Below, one piece after another: positions 24,147-33,627 of a stretch of DNA of 64,000 nucleotides. Position 1 is the first letter of the stretch. Each line of letters starts with the position of its first letter. The notes beneath the pieces were generated by a model. It saw nothing but the letters and a program-made list of their open reading frames with translations, was not told the origin of the DNA and searched no databases. The stretch spans positions 21,035 through 85,034 of the forward strand of contig NZ_ASHR01000024.1 of assembly GCF_000400485.1 (NCBI RefSeq). The letters run 5' to 3'. The position numbers and the translations under genes are program-made. The stretch is from Agrococcus pavilionensis RW1. Lineage in GTDB: Bacteria > Actinomycetota > Actinomycetes > Actinomycetales > Microbacteriaceae.

Positions 24147-26153
24147 ATGGACTCCGCGCGCTTCGACGACTTCACCGACATCGACGGCCTGCTGCGGCTG
24201 CCGCGCCTCGCGGGACTCGCGGCCTCGCCGGGCGGCGAGCGGCTCGTGGCGGCGATCGCGCAGGCCGACGAGCACGGCTCGCGCATGGTCTCGTCGCTCT
24301 GGGAGCTCGACCCCGCGGGTGAGCGGGACGCGCGTCGGCTGACCTGGTCGGACAAGGGCGAGAGCGCGCCGCGCTTCGCGCCCGACGGCTCGCTGCTCTT
24401 CTCCTCGGCGCGGCCCGACCCGACGGGCGGCGCCGACGAGGACGTGCCTGCGATCTGGCGCCTGCCCGAGCGAGGGGAGGCGAGCGTCGTCGCGTCGGCG
24501 CTGGGCGGGCTGAGCCTCGTCGCGGTCGCCGACGACGGGTCGCTGCTCGCGACGACCGAGGTGCTCGCGGGCGGCTCGCTCGACGACGACGCCGAGCGCC
24601 GGAAGGCCCGCAAGGACGCGAAGCGCACCGGCATCTGGCACACCGGCATGCCCATCCGCTACTGGGACCACGAGGTCGGCGACGTGAGCCCCCGGCTCGT
24701 GCTCGTCTCCCCGAGCGGCGAGCTGCGCGACCTCACGCCCGACGCCGACACGGTCGCGCTCGTGAACGCATCCGCCGACCTCGTGCCCGACGGGTCGGCG
24801 ATCGTCACCACCTGGACCGAGCGCGTCGCGGGCGGTGAGACCCGCTCGTCGATCGCGCTCATCGACACCGCGTCGCTCGAGTGGCGCGAGCTGCTGCCGG
24901 CGACGGCCGGCGAGCAGTGGAGCAGCCCGGCCGTCTCGCCCGACGGCACGCGCGTCGCCGTCACGCGCCTGACGACCTCGACGCCGACCGACACGACCTA
25001 CGACTTCCTCGAGCTGCACCGGCTCGACGGCGGCGACCCCGTGACCGTCGAGGTCGGCGACGTCACGATCACCGACTACGCATGGGCGGATGCGTCGACC
25101 CTGATCGTCGTCGGCGACCTGCACTCGCGCGGTGCCGTGCTCGTCGTCGACGGCGCGACGGGCGCCGTGCGCACGCTCGTCGATGACGCGCCGCACGCGG
25201 CGCTCGCGCCAGCGGCCGAGGCTGGCGCGGTCTTCGCGCTCCGCACCGACATGGCGACGCCGGCGGCGCCCGTGCGGATCTCGCTCGAGGACGGCAGCTC
25301 GGCGAGCATCCCGGCGCCGGGCCGCATCGGCGAGCTGCCCGGAGCGCTCGAGTGGGTCGAGGCCGACGTCGACGGCGTGACGGTCGGCGGCTGGCTCTGC
25401 ACGCCGCGCGCCGCGAGCGCCGCCGAGCCCGCGCCCGTCATGCTCTGGATCCACGGCGGCCCGCACGGCTCCTACAACGCGTGGAGCTGGCGCTGGAACC
25501 CGTGGCTCGCGGTCGCGCGCGGCTACGCCGTGCTGCTGCCCGACCCGGCGATGTCGACCGGCTACGGCCACGCGGGGCTCAACCGCGGCTGGCCGCGGCT
25601 CGCCGACGTCGTCTGGCGCGAGTGCGAGACGCTGCTCGACGCCGTGCTCGAGCGGCCGGGCCTCGATAGCGAGCGCACCGCCGTGCTCGGCGGCTCGTTC
25701 GGCGGCTACATGACCAACTGGATCGCCGGGCACACCGAGCGGTTCCGCGCGATCGTGACGCACGCGGGGCTGTGGGCGCTCGACCAGCAGCACGCGACGA
25801 CGGATGCCGCGGCGCAGAAGGTGCGCGTGCACGGCCACGCCGACGAGCTGCCCGATTGGTACCGTGCCTACTCGCCGCACCACCACGCATCCGCCATCAC
25901 GACCCCGATGCTCGTCACGCAGGGCAACCGCGACTACCGCGTGCCGGTGAGCGAGGCGCTGCGGCTGTGGTGGGACCTCGTGTCGGGCTGGCCGGGCTCC
26001 CCAGAGTCGATGCCGCACCGCTTCCTGCAGTTCACCGACGAGAACCACTGGGTGCTGCGGCCCTCGAACGCGCGCACGTGGAACGAGGCGGTGCTCGGCT
26101 TCTGCGACCAGCACGTGCTCGGCGCGGAGCCGGTGCCGGACGCGCTGGCCTGA
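24147..26153 (+). CDS. S9 family prolyl oligopeptidase-like peptidase
   Basis: The 668-residue protein has an N-terminal beta-propeller-like half and a C-terminal alpha/beta hydrolase domain. The hydrolase has an oxyanion-hole region IHGGPHGSYNAWSW, nucleophile Ser517 in GGSFGGYMTNW, an acid in QGNRDYRVP and histidine in DENHWVL. No signal peptide is seen, so it is probably cytosolic. It is likely an acylaminoacyl or dipeptidyl peptidase. It follows rhaB on the same strand with 25 bases between and precedes ribokinase by 17, so readthrough is possible, but a link to sugar metabolism is not evident. Confidence 0.9.
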   Translation: MDSARFDDFTDIDGLLRLPRLAGLAASPGGERLVAAIAQADEHGSRMVSSLWELDPAGERDARRLTWSDKGESAPRFAPDGSLLFSSARPDPTGGADEDVPAIWRLPERGEASVVASALGGLSLVAVADDGSLLATTEVLAGGSLDDDAERRKARKDAKRTGIWHTGMPIRYWDHEVGDVSPRLVLVSPSGELRDLTPDADTVALVNASADLVPDGSAIVTTWTERVAGGETRSSIALIDTASLEWRELLPATAGEQWSSPAVSPDGTRVAVTRLTTSTPTDTTYDFLELHRLDGGDPVTVEVGDVTITDYAWADASTLIVVGDLHSRGAVLVVDGATGAVRTLVDDAPHAALAPAAEAGAVFALRTDMATPAAPVRISLEDGSSASIPAPGRIGELPGALEWVEADVDGVTVGGWLCTPRAASAAEPAPVMLWIHGGPHGSYNAWSWRWNPWLAVARGYAVLLPDPAMSTGYGHAGLNRGWPRLADVVWRECETLLDAVLERPGLDSERTAVLGGSFGGYMTNWIAGHTERFRAIVTHAGLWALDQQHATTDAAAQKVRVHGHADELPDWYRAYSPHHHASAITTPMLVTQGNRDYRVPVSEALRLWWDLVSGWPGSPESMPHRFLQFTDENHWVLRPSNARTWNEAVLGFCDQHVLGAEPVPDALA

Positions 26154-26170
26154 GCGGGAGGACCGGCGCG

Positions 26171-27109
26171 ATGGATCAGGCAGCAGCGGGCACAGCCGAG
26201 GGCGGCGTGCTCGTCGTCGGCTCGATCAACGTCGACGTCACGGCCTTCGCGCCCCGCGCACCGCAGCCGGGCGAGACGCTCACAGGCGACTCGTTCGAGC
26301 TGCAGCTCGGCGGCAAGGGCGCGAACCAGGCCGTCGCGGCCGCGCGGGCCGGCGCGACGACGCACATGGTCGGATGCGTCGGCGACGACGCGTTCGCCGG
26401 GCTCGTGACGTCGAGCCTCGGCGCGGCCGGCGTCGACCTGGAGCACGTGCGCACCGTGCCCGGACACACGGGCGTCGCCCACATCCGCGTCGTCGAGCAG
26501 GGCGAGAACGACATCGTCGTGATCCCGGAGGCGAACGCCGCGCTCGATGCGGCGCAGCTCGAGCGCGCGTTCGCCGCGCTCGCCGGCACTGCGCGGGTCA
26601 TGCTCACGCAGCTCGAGACGCCGTTCGCGATGACGCTCGTCGCCGCGCGGCTCGCGCGCGACGCGGGCATCACGGTTATCCTCGATCCGGCGCCCGCGGT
26701 GCCGCTCGACCACGCCATCTGGCCGCTCGTCGACCTCGTCAAGCCGAACGAGACCGAGGCGAGCCTCCTCACCGGCATCCGGGTCGACTCGCGCGAGTCG
26801 GCCGAGCGCGCCGGCCGCTGGTTCGTCGACAGGGGCGCCGGCGCCGCGCTCATCACGATGGGCGGCGAGGGCAGCGTGCTCGTGACGGCGGCGTCGGTCT
26901 CGCACCACGAGTCGGTGCGCGTCGACGTCGTCGACACGACGGCCGCGGGAGACGCCTTCGCGGGGCACCTCGCCGCATCCATCGCCCGTGGCCTGCCGAT
27001 CGAGCAGGCGATCCGCCGCGCGGGTGCTGCCGGGGCGATCACCGTCACCCGCCGCGGCAGCTCGTCGAGCGTGCCGACCGCGAGCGAGGTCGACGCGCTG
27101 CTGAGCTGA
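26171..27109 (+). CDS. rbsK: Ribokinase (PfkB family)
   Basis: The 312-residue sugar kinase has VVGSINVDVTAFAPRAPQPGE at the N-terminus, LGGKGANQAVAAARAG, VILDPAPAVP, VKPNETEASLLTG, and the PfkB catalytic block VDVVDTTAAGDAFAGHLAAS with the catalytic Asp. It phosphorylates ribose at O5, using ATP. The ATG at 26171 follows GGGAGGACC. No ribose transporter is nearby. Together with the pentose-type genes at 9-12 kb it may feed the pentose phosphate pathway. Its stop codon lies inside a palindrome shared with the convergent gene. Confidence 0.92.
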   Translation: MDQAAAGTAEGGVLVVGSINVDVTAFAPRAPQPGETLTGDSFELQLGGKGANQAVAAARAGATTHMVGCVGDDAFAGLVTSSLGAAGVDLEHVRTVPGHTGVAHIRVVEQGENDIVVIPEANAALDAAQLERAFAALAGTARVMLTQLETPFAMTLVAARLARDAGITVILDPAPAVPLDHAIWPLVDLVKPNETEASLLTGIRVDSRESAERAGRWFVDRGAGAALITMGGEGSVLVTAASVSHHESVRVDVVDTTAAGDAFAGHLAASIARGLPIEQAIRRAGAAGAITVTRRGSSSSVPTASEVDALLS

Positions 27110-27120
27110 GCCGGCTCAGC
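27105..27120. terminator. Palindrome holding both convergent stop codons
   Basis: The perfect 16-base palindrome GCTGAGCCGGCTCAGC contains the TGA of the ribokinase gene (27107-27109) and the TGA of the convergent Stealth-type gene (27116-27118 on the other strand). The two genes therefore share their last bases and possibly a bidirectional transcription end. There is no T-run. Confidence 0.45.
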
Positions 27121-28834
27121 CCGAGAGCGCGCCGGGCTCGGCGGCGGCCGCGGCCACGGCCGCGGACTGCCGCTCCCACGGTGCGGGGATCGGGAAGTAC
27201 GCCTCGAGGAACCCGCGCACCGCAGCGGTGCGCTCCTCGACCGAGATCTCGGGGAACGAGCCGTCGTTGAGGCAGAACATGTCCTGGTCGCGCTTCTTCA
27301 GCAGCCGCGCCATCGCCGGCAGCGCCTTCTTGAGCGTCGTCTCGATGTACTGCACCTTCGCGTCGTGCTGCTGCACCGCGCGCCCGGTCATGAGCGCGTA
27401 GTAGTGGTAGAGCGAGTTCGTGACCGAGATGTCGGTCGCCGAGCGGAAGCGCGACGCGGCCGTGCGGCGGAAGTCCTCGGGGAACTCGGCCTCGAGCTCG
27501 GCCATGACGCTCCGCCGCAGCGGCGCCGCGCAGTGCTCGAGGTGCCGCGTCGTGATGGCACCGAACCGCTCGCGCAGCAGGCGGCGGTTCGTGCGCGCCG
27601 CGTTGTCGTGCCCCGAGCGCTTCGCGTGCGTCTCGCCCATGCCGATGCGCGTGGTGGCCTCGACGAACTTCGTGATCCCGCCCGGGGAGAAGAACACATC
27701 CGGCTTGAGCGGCCGCCCGAAGAACATGTCGTCGTTCGAGTAGAGGAAGTGCTCGCTGAGGCCCTCGATGTGGTGCAGCTGCGCCTCGACGGCGTGCGAG
27801 TTGTGCGTCGGGAGCACCGAGGGGTCGGCGAACATCTCCTCGGCGCGCACGATCGTCACCTTCGGGTGGTCGGCGAGCCACTCGGGCGCGGGCGAGTCGG
27901 TCGCGATGAAGATGCGGCGCACCCACGGCGCGTGCATGTGCACCGAGCGCAGCGCGTACTTGAGCTCGTCGATCTGCCGGAAGCGCGCCTCCGAGTCGTC
28001 GCCCTCGCCCACGACGTAGGCCTGCATGCGCTTCGCGCGCTCGCGCTGGAACTCGTCGCTCGAGCCGTCGACCCACGAGAAGACCATGTCGATGTCGAAC
28101 GAGACGTCGCTCGCGAGCGGCTCCCACATGTCGCGGATCGTCTGCCACTCGCGGCCGTAGCGCAGCACCGTGTCGACGACGGCCTCGCTCCGCGGCATCG
28201 TCGCGCGCATGAGCGCGTTGGGCAGCGGCGCCTTGAGCGTCTCGTCGCCGAAGCGCCACAGCTCGAGCTGCACCGCCGTCTCGCGGCCGTAGCGGAGCCG
28301 GCCGGCGGGGGCGACGCGCGGCCGGTAGACGCGCATCGCGCCGGCCTTCCGGTGCCCCGCGAGGCGGCCGTCGGCGAGCAGCACCGCACCGAAGCCGAGC
28401 GCCTTCTCGGGCGCGATCGCCTCGGCGTAGAAGGGCTCCTCGGCGAACGCCTCGGCGAGCGCGGCCGCGAGCTGCTTGCGCAGCGCCCGGTCGACCGCGA
28501 CGATCGGCCGCCCGTCGTCGTCGCGCACGAGCAGGCACGGGATGTCGGCGGCGTCGAGCGCATCGCGCAGCGCCAAGAGGTCCTCGACCATCGACTCGTG
28601 CGGCGTCATGTGGCCGCTCAGCAGCGCGTAGCGCCCCTTCTGCAGCACGACGTCGGCCCGATCGAAGCGGCTGAAGCGGCCGCCGGACGGCAGCACCACG
28701 AGCTCGGGAGCCTCCGAGACGCGGATGCGCGAGACCGGTCGGGCGGGCGTGAAGACGCTGTCCGGGTCGTCGACCTTCCGCTCGTGCTCGTCTGCCACTG
28801 GGCGCGCCGTTCCTCTCCTCGGGGTACATCCCAT
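27116..28834 (-). CDS. Stealth-family sugar-phosphate transferase
   Basis: The 572-residue protein carries the four Stealth conserved regions. These are [12 protein letters not shown] (about 248-260); [25 protein letters not shown] with [29 protein letters not shown] (about 285-375); a middle block; and a C-terminal block around KDQDMF-like [11 protein letters not shown]. Stealth proteins, related to human GNPTAB, transfer hexose-1-phosphate in capsule or cell-wall polysaccharide synthesis. The ATG at 28834 follows GGGGAAG. It is divergent from a metallophosphoesterase; no capsule cluster is present in the window. Confidence 0.9.
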   Translation of the reverse strand: MGCTPRRGTARPVADEHERKVDDPDSVFTPARPVSRIRVSEAPELVVLPSGGRFSRFDRADVVLQKGRYALLSGHMTPHESMVEDLLALRDALDAADIPCLLVRDDDGRPIVAVDRALRKQLAAALAEAFAEEPFYAEAIAPEKALGFGAVLLADGRLAGHRKAGAMRVYRPRVAPAGRLRYGRETAVQLELWRFGDETLKAPLPNALMRATMPRSEAVVDTVLRYGREWQTIRDMWEPLASDVSFDIDMVFSWVDGSSDEFQRERAKRMQAYVVGEGDDSEARFRQIDELKYALRSVHMHAPWVRRIFIATDSPAPEWLADHPKVTIVRAEEMFADPSVLPTHNSHAVEAQLHHIEGLSEHFLYSNDDMFFGRPLKPDVFFSPGGITKFVEATTRIGMGETHAKRSGHDNAARTNRRLLRERFGAITTRHLEHCAAPLRRSVMAELEAEFPEDFRRTAASRFRSATDISVTNSLYHYYALMTGRAVQQHDAKVQYIETTLKKALPAMARLLKKRDQDMFCLNDGSFPEISVEERTAAVRGFLEAYFPIPAPWERQSAAVAAAAAEPGALSG

Positions 28835-28973
28835 GGTACTTCCCCGGAATCCGGTGCCGGAGCGGCGTGTTCTCCCTCGTACACGCCGCGTTCACGTCGC
28901 GTTCGGGCGCGTGCGCTGGACTAGCCTCCGAGCAAGTTCGATGAAGAGCCGACACCTTGGAACAGGACGAATC

Positions 28974-29873
28974 GTGACCACCCGATCCGCCGAGCACCCC
29001 CGGCCGGACCACTTCCTCCTCCACATCTCCGACACCCACCTGCTCGCCGGCGGCGGCCGCCTCTACGACCGCGTCGCGAGCGAGGACCACCTCCGCCGCC
29101 TCTTCGACGAGTTCGAGGCATCGGGGGCGAGGCCCCAGGCGATCGTCTTCACCGGCGACCTCGCCGACCGCGGTGAGGCGGATGCGTACCGTCGCCTCCG
29201 TCGGATCGTCGACCCCGTCGCGGAGGACCTCGACGCGCAGGTCGTCTGGGTGATGGGCAACCACGACGAGCGGCGCGCGTTCCGCACCGAGCTGCTCGGC
29301 GAGGCCCCCTCGGATGCGCCGATCGACGCGGTCACGCACGTCGGCGGGCTGCGGATCATCACGCTCGACTCGACCGTGCCGGGCCGCCACCACGGCGAGG
29401 TCGGCGACGGGCAGCTCGAGTGGCTGCGCGCCGAGCTCGCGGAGCCCGCGCCGCACGGCACGATCCTCGCGATGCACCACCCGCCCGTGCCGAGCGTGCT
29501 CGAGCTCGCGGCGAGCGTCGAGCTGCGCGACCAGCGCAACCTCGAGGAGGCGCTCGTCGGCACCGACGTGCGCTCGATCCTCGCCGGCCACCTGCACTAC
29601 TCGTCGACCGCGACGTTCGGCGGCATCCCCGTGTCGGTCGCCTCCGCCACCTGCTACACGCAGGACCTCAACGTGCCGGTCGGCGGCACGCGCGGCCGCG
29701 ACGGCGCGCGCGCCTTCAACCTCGTGCACGTCTACCCGACGACGGTGCTCCACTCGGTCGTGCCGCTCGGCGCGTTCCCGCACCTCGACTGGATCGACGC
29801 CGACGAGTCGCGGCGCCGCCTCGAGGCGTCGGGCCTCCGGCTCGCGCCTGAGGCGCTCGTCCCCGCTGGCTGA
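28974..29873 (+). CDS. Calcineurin-like metallophosphoesterase
   Basis: The 299-residue protein shows the full metallophosphoesterase pattern: [10 protein letters not shown] (D-x-H), [11 protein letters not shown] (G-D), [12 protein letters not shown] (GNHD), MHHPPV (H) and AGHLHYSST (GHxH). It resembles CpdA/Rv0805-type cyclic-nucleotide phosphodiesterases, with [14 protein letters not shown] and LVHVYPT strands late in the chain. I chose the GTG at 28974, with AGGA upstream, over an ATG at 28941. The substrate is unproven; 3',5'-cAMP and other phosphodiesters are possible. Confidence 0.9.
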   Translation: MTTRSAEHPRPDHFLLHISDTHLLAGGGRLYDRVASEDHLRRLFDEFEASGARPQAIVFTGDLADRGEADAYRRLRRIVDPVAEDLDAQVVWVMGNHDERRAFRTELLGEAPSDAPIDAVTHVGGLRIITLDSTVPGRHHGEVGDGQLEWLRAELAEPAPHGTILAMHHPPVPSVLELAASVELRDQRNLEEALVGTDVRSILAGHLHYSSTATFGGIPVSVASATCYTQDLNVPVGGTRGRDGARAFNLVHVYPTTVLHSVVPLGAFPHLDWIDADESRRRLEASGLRLAPEALVPAG

Positions 29874-29879
29874 GCCGCT

Positions 29880-29900
29880 GCGGGCGCCGAGGGCGCCCGC
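29880..29900. terminator. Bidirectional hairpin between convergent genes
   Basis: GCGGGCGCC (29880-29888) pairs perfectly with GGCGCCCGC (29892-29900) across a 3-base loop. It sits 7 bases after the metallophosphoesterase stop and 19 bases beyond the DUF2993 gene stop on the opposite strand, the expected place for a two-way terminator. No U-tract follows, as is usual in high-GC actinobacteria. Confidence 0.6.
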
Positions 29901-29918
29901 GGCGTGCCGAAGCCCCGG

Positions 29919-30758
29919 CTAGACCAGCCGCGCCTCGATCGTCACGGCATCGGTCACGCGCACCTGCACGTCGGCGAGGCTGACGCCGGCCGGCAGCTCG
30001 GAGGCGAGGTCGATGCGGCGGCCCTCGTAGGCCTGGATCTTGCCGCGCATCGCGCCGAGCATCGCCGACACGAGCGGGTTGCCGCTGTCGACCTGGATGT
30101 CCGACAGCGTCACGCCCATGCGGTCGTCGATCGACGCGCTCGCGGTGCCGCGCACCGAGGCGCCGAGCAGGCACTTGCGCACCTTCGCGTCGACGGCGAT
30201 GCGCAGGTCGCGCGGCCCGGTCGACTCGACGTCGAGCTCGAGCTTCGAGACCGAGACGCCGTGGTCGAGCAGCGCCGACTCGGCGAGGCCCAGCACCGCC
30301 TTGCCGATCCGCGCCTTGGGCACCGACACCATCGCGTGCCCGTGCAGCGGCCGATCGGCGGTCGGGCGCGCGAGGTCGACCGCGAGCTCGCCGAGATCGG
30401 TCTCGATCCAGGTGAACGGCACGTCGGTCAGCTGCGCGTCGAGCGTCACGTCGGCCCCCGAGACGTGCATGGGGCACGCGTGCACGCGCAGGTCGCGCAG
30501 CACGGCCGACTCCCAGCCCACCGAGGCCCCTTGCGGCTCGAGCCGCGCGCGATCGCGATCGACCTCGCCGGCGAGGATGAAGCCGGTCAGGTCGAGGTGG
30601 AGCCTGGCGATGTCGGCGCCGTCGAGCTCGGCGTCGATGATCGACGTGCAGGCGATGCCGGCGGGCTCGGCGGCGATCACGACGGTGCGGATGCGCTTCG
30701 CGAGCTGCGCGCCGTCGGTCGGCCTGGGTGCGTGCCCGAGGAGGATGCTTTCAGCCAC
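29919..30758 (-). CDS. DUF2993 (LmeA-like) protein
   Basis: I placed the start at the GTG at 30758 because upstream codons read as Arg-rich non-coding sequence. The 279-residue product has the repeating beta-strand/turn composition of DUF2993: DGADIARLHLDLTGFIL, TLDAQLTDVPF, GVSVSKLELDVESTGPRDLRIAVDAKV, and a C-terminal LPAGVSLADVQVRVTDAVTIEARL. The mycobacterial member LmeA binds phosphoinositides and acts in lipomannan maturation. This protein lacks the N-terminal signal peptide of LmeA, so it may be cytosolic or membrane-associated from inside. It is convergent with the metallophosphoesterase gene. Confidence 0.75.
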   Translation of the reverse strand: MAESILLGHAPRPTDGAQLAKRIRTVVIAAEPAGIACTSIIDAELDGADIARLHLDLTGFILAGEVDRDRARLEPQGASVGWESAVLRDLRVHACPMHVSGADVTLDAQLTDVPFTWIETDLGELAVDLARPTADRPLHGHAMVSVPKARIGKAVLGLAESALLDHGVSVSKLELDVESTGPRDLRIAVDAKVRKCLLGASVRGTASASIDDRMGVTLSDIQVDSGNPLVSAMLGAMRGKIQAYEGRRIDLASELPAGVSLADVQVRVTDAVTIEARLV

Positions 30759-30867
30759 CCCGCGACCATACTCCCCTTCGCCTATGCATGCGGGCAGGCC
30801 CGGCGTCGCGAGCGCTGGGCGGCCGGAGCCCCTGGCGCGAGCGCGACGGGCGGCGTAGCGTCGCGGC

Positions 30868-31356
30868 ATGAGCAGCCTGGTCGTGCACTTCGAGATCCAC
30901 GCGAGCGAGCCGCAGCGGCTCATCGACTTCTACAGCGAGCTGCTGGACTGGCGGTTCGAGCGCTACGGCGACCTCGAGTACTGGTGGATCTTCACCGGCG
31001 AGGGCGCGGCGAGCATGCAGGGGCCGGGCATCGGCATCAACGGTGGGCTCGCGCCGCGGGAGGGCCCGCCACCCGGCCCCGATGCACCCGTCAAGGGCGC
31101 CAACATCGTCGTCGGTGTGGACGACGCGGATGCGGTCGTCGCCCGAGCGCTCGAGCTCGGCGGCTCGGTCGTCGTCCCGGCCGCCGACATGGAGGGGCTC
31201 GGCAGGTTCGCGACCCTGCTCGATCCCGACGGCAACCTCTTCGGCATCATGGCCGAGGAGCTCGCGGGCGATGGCGCGGGCGAGCGCATCGAGCCGGCCG
31301 ACGCGGACGGCGTCGCCGAGGCTGCCGACCCGATGGGCGCCACGCCGGAGCCGTGA
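30868..31356 (+). CDS. VOC (glyoxalase/bleomycin resistance) family protein
   Basis: The 162-residue protein has the paired beta-alpha-beta-beta-beta modules: VVHFEIHASEPQRLIDFYSELLDWRFE (residues 5-31) and VKGANIVVGVDDADAVVARALELGG followed by FATLLDPDGNLFGIMAEE. Metal-ligand positions (His7, then Glu near the end of module 2) are plausible. The last 25 residues are an acidic Ala/Glu/Asp tail outside the fold. The function of most VOC proteins of this group is unknown; a small-molecule lyase or binding role is likely. Confidence 0.85.
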   Translation: MSSLVVHFEIHASEPQRLIDFYSELLDWRFERYGDLEYWWIFTGEGAASMQGPGIGINGGLAPREGPPPGPDAPVKGANIVVGVDDADAVVARALELGGSVVVPAADMEGLGRFATLLDPDGNLFGIMAEELAGDGAGERIEPADADGVAEAADPMGATPEP

Positions 31357-31368
31357 CCCGCTCGGGCG

Positions 31369-32649
31369 TCAGCGCGATGCGCTGACGGCCTCGCGGAACG
31401 CGGCGATGAGCAGGTCGAGGTCGGATTCCTCGATGACGATCGGGGGCGCGAGCCGCACCGTCTGCCCGTGCGTGTCCTTCGCGAGGATGCCGCGCTCGAG
31501 CAGCCGCACGCACACGTCGCGCGCGGTGCCGACCGCGGGATCGATGTCGATCCCGGCCCACAGCCCCACGCCGCGCACCTCGGTGACCCCGTGGCCGACG
31601 AGCTCCGCGAGGCCCGCGTGCAAGCGCTCGCCGAGCTCGCGAGCGCGAGCCTGCATCGCCCCCTCGGAGAGCATCCGCACGACCTCGAGCCCGACCGCCG
31701 CTGCGAGCGGGTTGCCGCCGAACGTCGAGCCGTGCGAGCCGGGCGTCAGCACGCCGAGCACGTCGGCATCGGCGACGACAGCCGACACCGGCACGACGCC
31801 GCCGCCGAGCGCCTTGCCGAGCAGGTAGACGTCGGGCACGACGCCCTCGTTGTCGCACTGGAACGTCGCTCCCGTGCGGCCGAGCCCCGACTGGATCTCG
31901 TCGGCGATGAAGAGCACGCGCTCGCGCGAGGTGATGTCGCGCACGCGCTGCAGGTAGCCGGCCGGCGGCATCTTGATGCCCGCCTCGCCCTGGATGGGCT
32001 CGAGCAGCACCGCCGCGGTGCGCGGGGTGATCGCGGCCTCGAGCGCCGCGGCGTCCCCGAACGGCACGCGCACGAAGCCGGGCGTGAACGGCGCGTAGCC
32101 CGTCGTCGCATCCGGGTCGTCCGAGAACGAGACGATCGTCGTCGTGCGGCCGTGGAAGTTGCCCTCCATCACGATGATCTCGGCCTCGCCCGCCGGCACG
32201 CCCTTCACCTCGTAGGCCCAGCGGCGCGCGACCTTGATCGCCGACTCCACGGCCTCGGCGCCCGTGTTCATCGGCAGCACCATGTCCTTGCTGGCGAGCG
32301 CCGCGAGCGCCTCGACGAACGGGCCGAGCGCGGCGGAGTGGAAGGCGCGGCTCGTGAGCGTCACGCGGTCGAGCTGCGCGTGCGCGACGGCGAGGAGCCG
32401 GGGGTGGCCGTGCCCGAAGTTCACCGCCGAGTAGGCGGCGAGGCAGTCGAGGTAGCGGCGGCCGTCGACGTCGGTGACCCACGCGCCCTCCGCCTCGGTC
32501 ACGACGACCGGCAGCGGGTGGTAGTTGTGCGCCGCGTGCGCCTCGACCTGCTCGATCGCATCGCGCGTGGCCGCGCTCACCGCGTCCGTGCCCACCGCAT
32601 CCGTCGCCTGGTGCATCGTCGTGCCGGTCATGGTCGCCTCCGTCGTCAT
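31369..32649 (-). CDS. rocD: Ornithine--oxo-acid transaminase
   Basis: The 426-residue class III aminotransferase has YLDCLAAYSAVNFGHGHPRL, MNTGAEAVESAIKVARRW, MEGNFHGRTTT, LLEPIQGEAG, FIADEIQSGLGRTG and the PLP lysine in YLLGKALGGGVVPVSA. These match RocD closely (AYSAVNFGHGHP and GAEAVE are diagnostic). It converts ornithine and 2-oxoglutarate to glutamate semialdehyde and glutamate. Its ATG overlaps the stop of the upstream hydrolase gene, which is expected to supply ornithine or citrulline. The downstream P5C step can be provided by the PutA encoded at 48-53 kb. Confidence 0.93.
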   Translation of the reverse strand: MTTEATMTGTTMHQATDAVGTDAVSAATRDAIEQVEAHAAHNYHPLPVVVTEAEGAWVTDVDGRRYLDCLAAYSAVNFGHGHPRLLAVAHAQLDRVTLTSRAFHSAALGPFVEALAALASKDMVLPMNTGAEAVESAIKVARRWAYEVKGVPAGEAEIIVMEGNFHGRTTTIVSFSDDPDATTGYAPFTPGFVRVPFGDAAALEAAITPRTAAVLLEPIQGEAGIKMPPAGYLQRVRDITSRERVLFIADEIQSGLGRTGATFQCDNEGVVPDVYLLGKALGGGVVPVSAVVADADVLGVLTPGSHGSTFGGNPLAAAVGLEVVRMLSEGAMQARARELGERLHAGLAELVGHGVTEVRGVGLWAGIDIDPAVGTARDVCVRLLERGILAKDTHGQTVRLAPPIVIEESDLDLLIAAFREAVSASR

Positions 32650-33536
32650 CGTCGCAGCTCCAGGGTGCAGCACTTGATGCCGCCGCCGCCCAGCAGCAGC
32701 TCGCTCAGGTCGAGCCCCACGGTCTCGTAGCCGCGCTCGCGCAGCTGCCGCTCGAAGCCCGTCGCGCGCTCGGCGATGAGCATCGTGCGGCCGTCGCCGA
32801 AGGAGTTGAGGCCGAGCACGGATGCGTCCTGGTCGTCGACGAGGATCGCGTCGGGGTAGCGGCGCTCGAGCTCCGCGCGGCTCGCGTCGTCGAAGGCCTT
32901 CGGCAGGTAGGCGATGTTCGACTCGTCGAGGATCGCGACGGCGGTGTCGAGGTGGTAGAACGACGGGTCGACGAGGCGCAGGCTCACGACCTCGCGGTCG
33001 AAGATGCGGCGCAGCTCGTCGTGCGACTCGAGCGTCGTGCGGAAGCCGTGGCCCGCGAGGATCGCGCCGTTCGAGAGCAGGAAGTCGCCCTCGCCCTCGT
33101 TGATCGCGCGCGGCTCGTGCACCTCGAAGCCGTTCGCCTCGAACCACGACATGTAGGCGGGGCCCTCGGGCACGCGCTCCTCGTAGGTGAACTTCGCGCC
33201 GTAGGCGTGCCCATCGAGCGTGAAGCCGCCGTTCGCGGCGTAGACCATGTCGTTGAGGCCGGGGATGGGCTCGATGAGCTCGACGTCGTAGCCGAGCGAG
33301 CGGTAGGCGTCGTGGAGCGACTGCCACTGCTCGACCGCGAGCGGCGTGCTCGTCGGGAGCTCGGGGTTCATCCACGGGTTGATGCGGTAGCTCACGGTGA
33401 AGTGGTCGGGGCGGCACATGAGCACGGTCTTGTGCACGGCCGCTCGGGCGTCGGGGCCGAGCGGCGCGGTCGCGGTCTGCGTGCTCGCGGTTCGGGGGTT
33501 CGCGGCCTCGGGGCGCGCGTCGGTCGTCTGCTGCAT
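32646..33536 (-). CDS. Arginine-deiminase-superfamily hydrolase (DDAH/CtlX-like)
   Basis: The 296-residue protein has the pentein-fold motifs: MCRPDHFTVSYRINPWM (about 40-56), MVYAANGGFTLDG, NEGEGDFLL, catalytic His195 in PSFYHLDTAV and the C-terminal nucleophile Cys289 or Cys290 in GGGGIKCCTLELRR. It is annotated variously as dimethylarginine dimethylaminohydrolase or citrulline hydrolase (CtlX). The pair rocD/hydrolase divergent from an AsnC regulator matches the arrangement of M. tuberculosis Rv2322c-Rv2323c-Rv2324 as I recall it. Cleavage of citrulline to ornithine would suit RocD best, but that is inference. Confidence 0.85.
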   Translation of the reverse strand: MQQTTDARPEAANPRTASTQTATAPLGPDARAAVHKTVLMCRPDHFTVSYRINPWMNPELPTSTPLAVEQWQSLHDAYRSLGYDVELIEPIPGLNDMVYAANGGFTLDGHAYGAKFTYEERVPEGPAYMSWFEANGFEVHEPRAINEGEGDFLLSNGAILAGHGFRTTLESHDELRRIFDREVVSLRLVDPSFYHLDTAVAILDESNIAYLPKAFDDASRAELERRYPDAILVDDQDASVLGLNSFGDGRTMLIAERATGFERQLRERGYETVGLDLSELLLGGGGIKCCTLELRR

Positions 33537-33576
33537 GCATCCAGGGTCGCAACGGATCGACGCAAATGCGCCGGTC

Positions 33577-33595
33577 TGCACGCGAGTTTCGTGCA
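33577..33595. promoter_or_regulatory. Candidate Lrp/AsnC operator
   Basis: TGCACG (33577-33582) and CGTGCA (33590-33595) form a perfect inverted repeat around a 7-base, partly AT-rich centre (CGAGTTT). The dyad sits midway in the 91-base divergent region between the hydrolase-rocD operon and the Lrp-family gene. This is the usual position for an autoregulated Lrp site controlling the catabolic operon. Confidence 0.5.
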
Positions 33596-33627
33596 AGTCA
33601 GCCGGTCGGCACTGTAGATTCGTGCGT

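Noticed and set aside
28835..28973. Possible small gene or attenuator between the Stealth and phosphoesterase genes.
   Set aside because: It is a 139-base divergent promoter region; no strong hairpin or leader frame was found.
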